Source: an uncultured marine group I thaumarchaeote
Lineage (GTDB): Archaea > Thermoproteota > Nitrososphaeria > Nitrososphaerales > Nitrosopumilaceae
Reading direction: 5' to 3'
DNA length: 28,117 bases
Assembly (NCBI GenBank): GCA_902512865.1
Contig: CABXKZ010000006.1
Location: forward strand, 1-28,117
Shown here: positions 13,455 to 19,730 of the stretch, piece after piece
Layout of the letters: the number at the start of each line of letters is the position of its first letter
Position numbering within the stretch: the first letter of the stretch is position 1
Made by a program: the position numbers and the translations under genes
The notes under the pieces: generated by a model
What the model saw: the letters and a program-made list of their open reading frames with translations, nothing else
Databases searched by the model: none
What the model was told of the DNA's origin: nothing

Positions 13455-13703
13455 TTGATAAACCCCTCTCCACATCTTGTATGTAGTAATTGCCGTATCT
13501 ACATTTCTGATCATGATGATACTTCTATACAAAATTGTCTAGATCATGTGATACGACAAATTGATGAACAAGATGGTGATCATTTTTCACGTGATAACAT
13601 ATGTCCTGGTTGTGAAGGAAGATTAGACTCTCATCTTGACTTGCAGTATTCTAAAGAATGTTTAACAAATCTTGATTCATACATTTGTGGTGAACTGGAC
13701 TAA
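13455..13703 (+). CDS. 82-residue Cys/His-rich putative zinc protein
   Basis: It begins (TTG start) MINPSPHLVCSNCRIYIS. It carries CSNC near the N-terminus and CPGC in the middle (NICPGCEGRL), with further Cys at NCLDH, ECLTNL and YICGELD and several His. Two CxxC knuckles about 40 residues apart suggest a zinc ribbon or treble clef. The rest is acidic. No ATG lies in a suitable place, so the start is uncertain. The function is unknown. Confidence 0.6.
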   Translation: MINPSPHLVCSNCRIYISDHDDTSIQNCLDHVIRQIDEQDGDHFSRDNICPGCEGRLDSHLDLQYSKECLTNLDSYICGELD

Positions 13704-13714
13704 ACTGAATTACT

Positions 13715-13954
13715 CTATCTAGCCAAACACTCTGATAAATCCTCATGAAATTTACTTGCTTGATAATCATTTAGAGTGTCATCTCTATCTTCTAGTGCAA
13801 ATTTTTCCATCTCGTCACATGTCCAATTTTCCCAAATTCGTGGGTTTGTGACATTTTTCTCATACATGTTAATTCCTACAATGCTGAGAGGAACCACAAT
13901 TGCAAATATTGCAATTACTAACAATTTTACAAACTTGGGATTATCCGTAATCAT
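13715..13954 (-). CDS. 79-residue membrane-anchored protein
   Basis: A short basic start (MITDNPKFVK) is followed by one transmembrane helix (LLVIAIFAIVVPLSIVGI, about 11-28). An acidic extracellular domain with two Cys (NWTCDEMEKF and DLSECLAR) that may pair comes next. WENWTCDEMEKF is a small motif resembling other thaumarchaeal anchored proteins, but I cannot name the family. The ATG at 13954 lies about 24 nt from a TATA box shared with ilvC. Confidence 0.65.
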   Translation of the reverse strand: MITDNPKFVKLLVIAIFAIVVPLSIVGINMYEKNVTNPRIWENWTCDEMEKFALEDRDDTLNDYQASKFHEDLSECLAR

Positions 13955-13974
13955 GAGTATTATTAGTTAATAGA

Positions 13975-13981
13975 TTATATT
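13975..13981. promoter_or_regulatory. Shared TATA box between membrane protein (-) and ilvC (+)
   Basis: TTATATT, within GATTATATTTGC, is the only clear TATA element in this 48-bp gap. Its centre (13978) is 25 nt from the ilvC ATG at 14003 and 24 nt from the minus-strand ATG at 13954. Confidence 0.5.
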
Positions 13982-14002
13982 TGCTTGACTTGGGATTTCA
14001 AT

Positions 14003-15001
14003 ATGGCAAAGACATGGAAAGATGCAGACATCAGTCTTGACCCTATCAAAGACCAAACTATTGCAGTAATTGGATATGGAATTCAAGGAGATGCACAGGC
14101 AAATAACATGAAAGATTCAGGTCTCAAAGTTATTGTTGGTCTAAGAGAAGGTAGTCCCACTTGGAACAAAGCGAAAGATGATGGTCATGAGGTCATGTCC
14201 GTAGCCGATGCAACAAAAAAGGCAGACATTGTTCATATTTTACTTCCTGATATGGTTCAAGCCAAAGTGTACAAAGAGGAGATTGCTCCAAATCTTTCAG
14301 AAGGAAAAGCATTATCATTTTCACACGCAGCAGCTATCTACTGGAAATGGATTGACGCACCAGAAAACGTTGATCTAATTATGGTCGCACCAAAAGGTCC
14401 TGGCTCTAAAGTAAGAGAGACATATTTACAAAACTTTGGAACTCCCTCAATTGTTGCAGTAGAACAAGACAAAACAGGAAAAGCATGGGATAGAACATTG
14501 GGAATTGCAAAAGCAATTGGTAGTGCACGTGCAGGATTAATCCAAACAACATTCAAAGAAGAAGTTGAAACTGACTGGTTTGGAGAACAAGCAGACTTGT
14601 GTGGAGGTTCTGCATCAATGGTTGTTAACGCATTTGAAACACTTGTAGAAGCAGGCTATCAACCGGAAATTGCATACTTTGAGGTATTACATGAATTAAA
14701 ATTAATTGTAGATATGATTCAAAGATATGGAATCAATGGAATGTGGAGACGTGTTTCAGAGACTGCAAGATATGGTGGATTAACAAGAGGTCCAATGGTA
14801 ATGACATCTGACAGCAAAGACAGAATGAAAAAAGTTCTAGAAATGATTCAAGATGGAACATTCAACAAAGAATGGATTGACAATTATCAAAATGAAGGAA
14901 AGGCTGCATTTGATAAATACATGAAAGAGTTAGACAATCATCAAATCGAAACTGTAGGAAAACAGATGAGAAAGATGATGTGGCCTGACTCTACTGAATA
15001 A
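14003..15001 (+). CDS. ilvC: Ketol-acid reductoisomerase
   Basis: 332 residues from the ATG at 14003, a normal length for the short (class I) form. It performs the isomerisation and NAD(P)H-dependent reduction of acetolactate or acetohydroxybutyrate in valine, leucine and isoleucine synthesis. The Rossmann motif is AVIGYGIQGDAQANNMKDSG. The substrate/Mg part contains the paired acidic residues in EVETDWFGEQADLCGG. HELKLIVDMIQRYGI and SETARYGG are also typical. An in-frame TTG at 13985 is possible, but the TATA box spacing supports 14003. Confidence 0.95.
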   Translation: MAKTWKDADISLDPIKDQTIAVIGYGIQGDAQANNMKDSGLKVIVGLREGSPTWNKAKDDGHEVMSVADATKKADIVHILLPDMVQAKVYKEEIAPNLSEGKALSFSHAAAIYWKWIDAPENVDLIMVAPKGPGSKVRETYLQNFGTPSIVAVEQDKTGKAWDRTLGIAKAIGSARAGLIQTTFKEEVETDWFGEQADLCGGSASMVVNAFETLVEAGYQPEIAYFEVLHELKLIVDMIQRYGINGMWRRVSETARYGGLTRGPMVMTSDSKDRMKKVLEMIQDGTFNKEWIDNYQNEGKAAFDKYMKELDNHQIETVGKQMRKMMWPDSTE

Positions 15002-15003
15002 AA

Positions 15004-15426
15004 TTATAATTTTCTTAGTTTAGAAACGCCTTTTGTAATATGATCAATTATCAAATCTAATGATGTTCCAGGACCAAAGTTTCCTGAAACTCCTGCCTTT
15101 TCTAATGCCTTTTTATCTTCTTCAGGGATAACTCCGCCACCAACAACTAACACGTCTGTAATCTTTTTCTTTTTCAATTCTTTTACAACTCTTGGGAATA
15201 ATGTCCCGTGAGCACCATTAAGCAAACTTAATGCAACAGCATCTGCATCTTCATCTTCTACGATTTGTGCAATTCTGTCTGGTGTTGCAAACAATCCTGA
15301 ATAAATTACCTCCATTCCTGCGTCTCTAAATGCTCTACAAAGGATTAGCGCACCTCTATCATGACCATCTAAGCCTAATTTTGCAACTAGAATTTTAACA
15401 CGTCGTGATTGTACCTTTTGTTTCAT
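15004..15426 (-). CDS. mcmA2: Methylmalonyl-CoA mutase small subunit (B12-binding)
   Basis: 140 residues, a stand-alone cobalamin-binding Rossmann domain. The signature GLDGHDRG at residues 18-25 supplies the axial His ligand (H22). VALSLLNGAHGTLFPRVVKEL and VVGGGVIPEED then GNFGPGTSLDLIIDHI complete the fold. It works with the separate catalytic subunit at 16429 to convert methylmalonyl-CoA to succinyl-CoA. In these archaea this step is part of the 3-hydroxypropionate/4-hydroxybutyrate carbon cycle. It is encoded divergently from meaB and the large subunit across a 63-78 bp promoter region. TTTTAAA (15445-15451) is its likely TATA box. Confidence 0.92.
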   Translation of the reverse strand: MKQKVQSRRVKILVAKLGLDGHDRGALILCRAFRDAGMEVIYSGLFATPDRIAQIVEDEDADAVALSLLNGAHGTLFPRVVKELKKKKITDVLVVGGGVIPEEDKKALEKAGVSGNFGPGTSLDLIIDHITKGVSKLRKL

Positions 15427-15504
15427 GAATTAATTTGCAAAAAATGGCTTTAAAATCTTTCTTTACATCTAAGATTTTTAATCAAGCAAATGAGAGAATT
15501 TTGT
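15427..15504. promoter_or_regulatory. Divergent promoter of the methylmalonyl-CoA mutase genes
   Basis: It contains two separate TATA-like boxes. TTTTAAA (minus, 15445-15451) serves the small subunit. TTTTTAA (plus, 15475-15481) is about 26 nt from the ATG at 15505. Both are consistent with leaderless messages, so one region could coordinate both subunits. Confidence 0.4.
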
Positions 15505-16422
15505 ATGGCAATGCTTTCAGATTTAAAAAAAGCAAAACGAGGTGCAATTGCAAAGGCCATATCTATAATGGAAAATGACCCAAAAGAGGCACGACAATTA
15601 GTTAAAAAAATCTACAAAACATCTGGCAAAGCAATCATAATAGGAATTACAGGACCTGCAGGTGCTGGCAAATCATCTCTAATTAACAAACTATCCATGG
15701 AGATGAAAAAATTAAAACTAAAACCCGCCGTATTGGCAGTTGACCCTACTAGTCATGTTACAGGTGGTGCCATCCTAGGTGATCGAGTTAGAATGTCGGA
15801 ATCAACTGATACTGGAACATACATTCGAAGTATTGCATCACGTGGTGCAACAGGCGCCATCGCACATTCCGTTAGAAACAGTTTACGTATTCTAGAATAT
15901 GCAGGGTTTAATCCAATCATAATCGAAAGTGTTGGGGCAGGACAAACAGAAGTTGAAATTTCAAAGATTGCAGACATTACAGTTGTCACATTTAATCCTC
16001 ATACAGGAGATAGCATTCAAACAATAAAAGCCGGAATTACAGAAATTGGTGATATCTATTTGGTAAACAAAAGTGACTTGGATGGCGCAACACAATTATT
16101 TCAGGCATTACGAGATTTCATTGGAACTGGAGAAGAAGAGGCTGTAATTCTCAAAACATCTGTAAAGAAAAACAAGGGAATCAAAGAGTTAGCTTCAACA
16201 CTAAAGGAATTGATGAAACAAAAAATAAAAGATAAAAAGAGTTCAGAGAAATCTCGTGTAGAATCTGAATTGGAAGATATTATTTTAAATAACGTTAGAC
16301 AGGAAATTTCAACAATGATTGGTAAAAGCAAGTCATTTTCATCTTATTTGAAGAAAGTTCAAGAAAAAAAGATGGACCCATTTGAGGCAGCAGACAAGCT
16401 GACAAAAAATTTCATAAAGTGA
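15505..16422 (+). CDS. meaB: MeaB/ArgK-type GTPase (methylmalonyl-CoA mutase chaperone)
   Basis: 305 residues. This G3E/SIMIBI GTPase protects and reloads B12 in methylmalonyl-CoA mutase. The P-loop is ITGPAGAGKSSL (about 46-57), followed by AVDPTSHVTGGAILGDRVRM. ESVGAGQTEVEI and the NKSDLDGA guanine-specificity motif are present. The lysine-rich C-terminal arm is longer and more helical than the core. The frame also allows ATG at 15490. The TATA box at 15475-15481 favours 15505 (MAMLSDLKKAKRG). It lies 6 nt before the mutase large subunit gene, in agreement with its role. Confidence 0.9.
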   Translation: MAMLSDLKKAKRGAIAKAISIMENDPKEARQLVKKIYKTSGKAIIIGITGPAGAGKSSLINKLSMEMKKLKLKPAVLAVDPTSHVTGGAILGDRVRMSESTDTGTYIRSIASRGATGAIAHSVRNSLRILEYAGFNPIIIESVGAGQTEVEISKIADITVVTFNPHTGDSIQTIKAGITEIGDIYLVNKSDLDGATQLFQALRDFIGTGEEEAVILKTSVKKNKGIKELASTLKELMKQKIKDKKSSEKSRVESELEDIILNNVRQEISTMIGKSKSFSSYLKKVQEKKMDPFEAADKLTKNFIK

Positions 16423-16428
16423 TCATAC

Positions 16429-18027
16429 ATGGTAGCAAAAAAGAAAACAAAACCCGCAGAAAAAAAATATGTAACAGATTCTAGTATTCCAATTAAGCCA
16501 TTTTATGTAAAATCGACAAAAAAGCAAACAAAAGAGATTCCAGGCAAGTTTCCGTACACTAGAGGCATTCATCAGGGAATGTATCGAGACAGATTTTGGA
16601 CTATGCGTCAGTATGCAGGATTTGGTGATGCTGCACAAAGTAACAAACGATACAAGTTCATGCTAGACAAGGGGCAGACCGGAATCTCAATGGCATTTGA
16701 TTTACCAACACAGATTGGTCATGACCCAGATGCACCGCAAGCAGAAGGCGAAGTAGGAAAGGTCGGTGTATCAATTTCATCCCTAAAAGACATGCAGATC
16801 GTATTTGATGGAATTGAATTGGGTAAGGTCTCTACATCAATGACAATTAATGCAACAGCATCTACGCTACTTGCATACTATATCGCGGTAGGACAAGCAC
16901 AAGGATTCTCAAGTAAACAGTTGCGGGGAACTACACAAAATGACATCCTCAAAGAATACATTGCAAGAAACACATACATCTATCCGCCAGAGCCATCAAT
17001 GCGTATAATTGGTGACATGATTGGATATTGTGCTACGGAGGTTCCTCAGTGGTATCCTGTTTCAATATCTGGTTATCACATTAGAGAGGCAGGATCAAAT
17101 GCGGTACAAGAAATTGCATTTACCATTGCAAATGCCATTGAATACATTGAGACGTGTATAGCACAGGGATTAAAAATTGACGAGTTTGCTCCAAGATTAT
17201 CATTTTTCTTCTGCTGTACTATTGAGTTCTTTGAAGAAATCGCAAAGTTCAGAGTTGCAAGAAAGGTTTACGCGAAAATCCTAAAAGAAAGATTTCATGC
17301 TAAAAATGAAAAATCATTACAATTAAAATTCCATACTCAAACAAGTGGTGAATCATTAACCGCACAGCAACCTGACAACAATATTGTTCGTGTTGCAATG
17401 CAAACAATGGCGGCCGTATTAGGTGGAACACAATCACTTCACACCAATTCAAGAGATGAAGCACTTGCATTACCAACTGAAGAGTCTGCAAAAATTGCAC
17501 TTAGAACACAACAAATTGTCGCATCGGAATCAGGCATTACAAAAACAGTAGATCCAATGGCTGGCTCTCATTATCTAGAAGAACTATGTGATGAGATTGA
17601 AGAGCAGACATGGGTGTATCTCAAAAAGATTGACAAGATGGGAGGTTCACTAAAAGCAATCGAAAAAGGTTTCTTCCAAGCAGAGATTAGACAAAATGCA
17701 TATCGCATAAAAAAAGAGGTTGATGATTCTTCACGAGTTTTAGTTGGTGTCAACAAGTTTGTAGATGAGGTTGAGGCAAAACAAAAACTATTACGAATTG
17801 ATGATTCGCTAGGAGCAAAACAAGAAAAGGCAATCAAGGCGTTACGAAAATCACGTGATAACAAAAAAACCAATACCGCGCTATCAAAATTACAAGCAGC
17901 GGCAGAGACAGACAAAAATCTAATGCCATTCATATTAAATTCTGTGAAAACATATGCTACTACAGGTGAAATTAGTAATACATTACGAGAGGTATTTGGT
18001 GAGTATAGACCAAAGGAGATCTTCTAG
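16429..18027 (+). CDS. mcmA1: Methylmalonyl-CoA mutase large (catalytic) subunit
   Basis: 532 residues, the TIM-barrel catalytic subunit without the B12 domain. TMRQYAGFG has the Tyr (Y62) that separates methylmalonyl-CoA mutase from isobutyryl-CoA mutase (Phe) and 2-hydroxyisobutyryl-CoA mutase (Ile). SMAFDLPT has Ala, not Asp, at the second discriminating position. SISGYHIREAG carries the active-site His, and RLSFFF, QTSGESLTAQQP and GGTQSLHTNSRDEALALP are further hallmarks. It needs the separate small subunit (15004). The lysine-rich first 45 residues are probably flexible. The epimerase ATG follows its stop codon directly. Confidence 0.95.
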   Translation: MVAKKKTKPAEKKYVTDSSIPIKPFYVKSTKKQTKEIPGKFPYTRGIHQGMYRDRFWTMRQYAGFGDAAQSNKRYKFMLDKGQTGISMAFDLPTQIGHDPDAPQAEGEVGKVGVSISSLKDMQIVFDGIELGKVSTSMTINATASTLLAYYIAVGQAQGFSSKQLRGTTQNDILKEYIARNTYIYPPEPSMRIIGDMIGYCATEVPQWYPVSISGYHIREAGSNAVQEIAFTIANAIEYIETCIAQGLKIDEFAPRLSFFFCCTIEFFEEIAKFRVARKVYAKILKERFHAKNEKSLQLKFHTQTSGESLTAQQPDNNIVRVAMQTMAAVLGGTQSLHTNSRDEALALPTEESAKIALRTQQIVASESGITKTVDPMAGSHYLEELCDEIEEQTWVYLKKIDKMGGSLKAIEKGFFQAEIRQNAYRIKKEVDDSSRVLVGVNKFVDEVEAKQKLLRIDDSLGAKQEKAIKALRKSRDNKKTNTALSKLQAAAETDKNLMPFILNSVKTYATTGEISNTLREVFGEYRPKEIF

Positions 18028-18426
18028 ATGAAAATTGATCATATTGCAATTGCAGTAAATGATGTAGAAGCGTCTGCTAAAGTATATCAAAAAGCACTTG
18101 GAATTGACGAGATTGAGTTTGAAACCGTAGAGTCTGAAGGAGTAAAGGTTGCCATAATCCCAATGGAAAATGGTAGAATCGAGTTAATACAGCCAACCAA
18201 CGATGATGGCCCAATCAAAAAGTTTCTTGACAAAAAAGGTCCAGGCTTACACCATTTAGCATTAGAAACTGACAACATTGAAGGTGAAGTTGAACGTATG
18301 GAGGTGTGTGGTGTACAATTTTTGGGAAAGGTTCGTCCTGGTTCTGCTGGAACCAAAGTAACATTCATTCATCCAAAATCACTAGAAGGCGTCTTGACAG
18401 AGTTGTGTTCACATCCAGAAAACTAA
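18028..18426 (+). CDS. mce: Methylmalonyl-CoA epimerase
   Basis: 132 residues, vicinal-oxygen-chelate fold. It interconverts the (S) and (R) forms of methylmalonyl-CoA, supplying the form used by the mutase. Two beta-alpha-beta-beta-beta modules are seen, starting at KIDHIAIAVNDVEASAKVYQ and GLHHLALETDNIEGEVERM. Metal ligands expected are the early His (DHIAIAV), the middle Glu (GRIELIQP), the second His (GLHHLAL) and the late Glu (GVLTEL), all present. RPGSAGTKVTFIHPKS is typical. The ATG begins right after the mutase TAG, so the three genes meaB-mcmA1-mce are one operon. Confidence 0.94.
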   Translation: MKIDHIAIAVNDVEASAKVYQKALGIDEIEFETVESEGVKVAIIPMENGRIELIQPTNDDGPIKKFLDKKGPGLHHLALETDNIEGEVERMEVCGVQFLGKVRPGSAGTKVTFIHPKSLEGVLTELCSHPEN

Positions 18427-18468
18427 ATAATTCTTAATCATTAAATTGGTCATTTTCTCACATTAATC

Positions 18469-18555
18469 ATGAACGACAAACAAGCAATGGGCGTTGTAAT
18501 CGTAATTTTTAGTATTATGGGTTTATTTTTAGCTGTTACAGGCTTTTTTGATTAA
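18469..18555 (+). CDS. 28-residue membrane microprotein
   Basis: The frame begins MNDKQAMGVVIVIFSIMG and has a single helix that fills most of the peptide, ending TGFFD. The charged head and acidic tail suggest a single-pass peptide. TTAAATT about 27 nt upstream (about 18439-18446) may be a TATA box. It would be too short to call without the hydrophobic pattern and promoter. Small subunits of respiratory complexes look like this, but no assignment is made. Confidence 0.45.
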   Translation: MNDKQAMGVVIVIFSIMGLFLAVTGFFD

Positions 18556-18597
18556 TTTTGCAAATCATTAAATTCTTCAAATAAACAAAAAAATTAC

Positions 18598-18849
18598 TTG
18601 AATCTATTTTTTATCACATTATTTGTTTTAGTACTAACAATTGTACCGTCTGTTGCATTTGCAGAAACTGTAATGGATAAAGATGTGTTTGCTCCTGGTT
18701 CTCAGTTTGATTCTAAACCTCTTGATGAAGCAGAACAAGAACAACAAGACCTAACTGACATCTGGGTTTATTCCATAATCATTGTAGTAGCAGTAATTAT
18801 TGCAAGAATTGTTTTACAAATTGTGAAAAAACGAATGTCTAATGCTTAG
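18598..18849 (+). CDS. 83-residue exported protein with C-terminal membrane anchor
   Basis: A TTG start gives a signal peptide (MNLFFITLFVLVLTIVP then SVAFA) with cleavage before ETVMDK. A short acidic, Gln/Glu-rich outer segment (DEAEQEQQDLTD) is followed by one transmembrane helix (WVYSIIIVVAVIIARIVLQI) and a basic end (KKRMSNA). The mature chain is only about 60 residues. It overlaps the convergent winged-helix gene by 11 nt. The family is unknown. Confidence 0.6.
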   Translation: MNLFFITLFVLVLTIVPSVAFAETVMDKDVFAPGSQFDSKPLDEAEQEQQDLTDIWVYSIIIVVAVIIARIVLQIVKKRMSNA

Positions 18850-19402
18850 TTAGTTTGTTGAAGCAGTCTGCACATAAATCATCTCTGGTAGTCATTCCAC
18901 GTGGTAATTTGAATCTAAATTTTCTAACATCTGAAACTGAAAATCTTTGCGTGAATCTTGTAAGCTCTTTTTTGCATTTGTAACAAAGATGTTTTCCCTC
19001 CAAAAGAAATCTTAAATTTAATCGACTCAATGTTGGTAAATCTGTCACTTTAAAAAATACCATCATGTTTACCATGAATGGATTGTCTTTAATCATTTGA
19101 TCAAGTTGGTCTCTTTCTCCAGCAATTGCTAAATCAAGCATCTCTCTCCATTTTTTACGTAATATCTCAAGATATTCTTGAACTTTCTGTTCTCCTTTGT
19201 CTGTTAGATGAATGATTAATTTTTTCTGTCCTAATAGTCCTGCACTCGTTGTAGACTCTATCATTTCACTTTCATCTAAAATATCTAAAATTTTTACTAA
19301 CTCATCTTTTTTTAAACTCATCACGTTTTTTATCCCTCCAAATGTTGTAAGACCTTTTTTTACAGCACCTAAAACCTTCAAATCATTTGTATCTAATTCC
19401 AC
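18839..19402 (-). CDS. Winged-helix protein with C-terminal zinc finger
   Basis: 187 residues from a GTG start. The N-terminal wHTH (about 1-75) reads DLKVLGAVKKGLTTFGGIKN, then KDELVKILDILDESEMIE and a wing with GQKKLIIHLTDKGEQ. A helical linker follows. Near the C-terminus, HLCYKCKKELTRF and DLCADCFNKL form a CxxC...CxxC zinc site with an FRFKLPRG stretch between. This looks like a DNA-binding regulator with a structural or sensing zinc site. It is upstream of and divergent from the urea transporter gene, 328 bp away, so it could act there, but this is inference. Confidence 0.78.
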   Translation of the reverse strand: MELDTNDLKVLGAVKKGLTTFGGIKNVMSLKKDELVKILDILDESEMIESTTSAGLLGQKKLIIHLTDKGEQKVQEYLEILRKKWREMLDLAIAGERDQLDQMIKDNPFMVNMMVFFKVTDLPTLSRLNLRFLLEGKHLCYKCKKELTRFTQRFSVSDVRKFRFKLPRGMTTRDDLCADCFNKLTKH

Positions 19403-19599
19403 AAAGAAATGAAATTCTACTATCTTAAAAATTGAGTTATAATATCAGTTCCAGATATCATTCTTCCAATTATGAACCTACTAAAAATATCGTGACATCC
19501 AACGTGTTGGCTGAATATTGTATGGCCTTTTACTTTCTCAAAATGTAATATACCTAAAATTTGGTAAATACTAAATTTAATCCAGAACTGATTTTTTTC
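19403..19599. other. Intergenic region, no gene seen; small palindrome
   Basis: This is the first part of the 328-bp gap before the urea transporter. A minus-strand frame covers much of it (19420-19653), but its composition looks non-coding. CCAACGTGTTGG (19499-19510) is a palindrome with a 2-nt centre. A TATA-like AAATTTAAT near 19573-19581 is about 25 nt before the folded element at 19600. Confidence 0.4.
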
Positions 19600-19656
19600 A
19601 TAGTGGAAACCTATTTTTCTAAAATCATAGTTTCCAATTTCGGAAATTAGCACTAT
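19600..19656. other. Nested inverted repeats (three-way-junction candidate)
   Basis: The outer arms ATAGT (19600-19604) and ACTAT (19652-19656) enclose two hairpins. GGAAACCTAT pairs with ATAGTTTCC (19605-19614 with 19627-19635, one bulged C), and AATTT-CGG-AAATT is at 19636-19648. Nearly every base outside the first loop is paired. It may be a small RNA, given the TATA-like sequence 25 nt upstream, or a regulator-binding region for the transporter gene. Confidence 0.35.
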
Positions 19657-19688
19657 ATAACAATATATAATAATTCAATTTTCTTCCG

Positions 19689-19707
19689 GTTCTAGAACTC
19701 CTTATAT
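19689..19707 (+). promoter_or_regulatory. Promoter of the urea transporter with adjoining palindrome
   Basis: The TATA box TTATAT (19702-19707) is about 26 nt before the TTG start at 19731. A perfect 10-bp palindrome, GTTCTAGAAC (19689-19698), sits three bases upstream of the box. This is where a regulator could compete with or recruit TFB. Confidence 0.5.
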
Positions 19708-19730
19708 CTCAGTTATTTGGCGTAATTCTG

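Noticed and set aside
17571..17933. 120-residue minus-strand frame opposite the mutase
   Set aside because: Ser/Phe-rich antisense shadow of the mutase large subunit.
19420..19653. 77-residue minus-strand frame in the gap before the urea transporter
   Set aside because: Aromatic- and Ile-rich without domain pattern, runs through the inverted repeats, and shows no promoter at its start. It looks like chance in AT-rich DNA, though it cannot be fully excluded.
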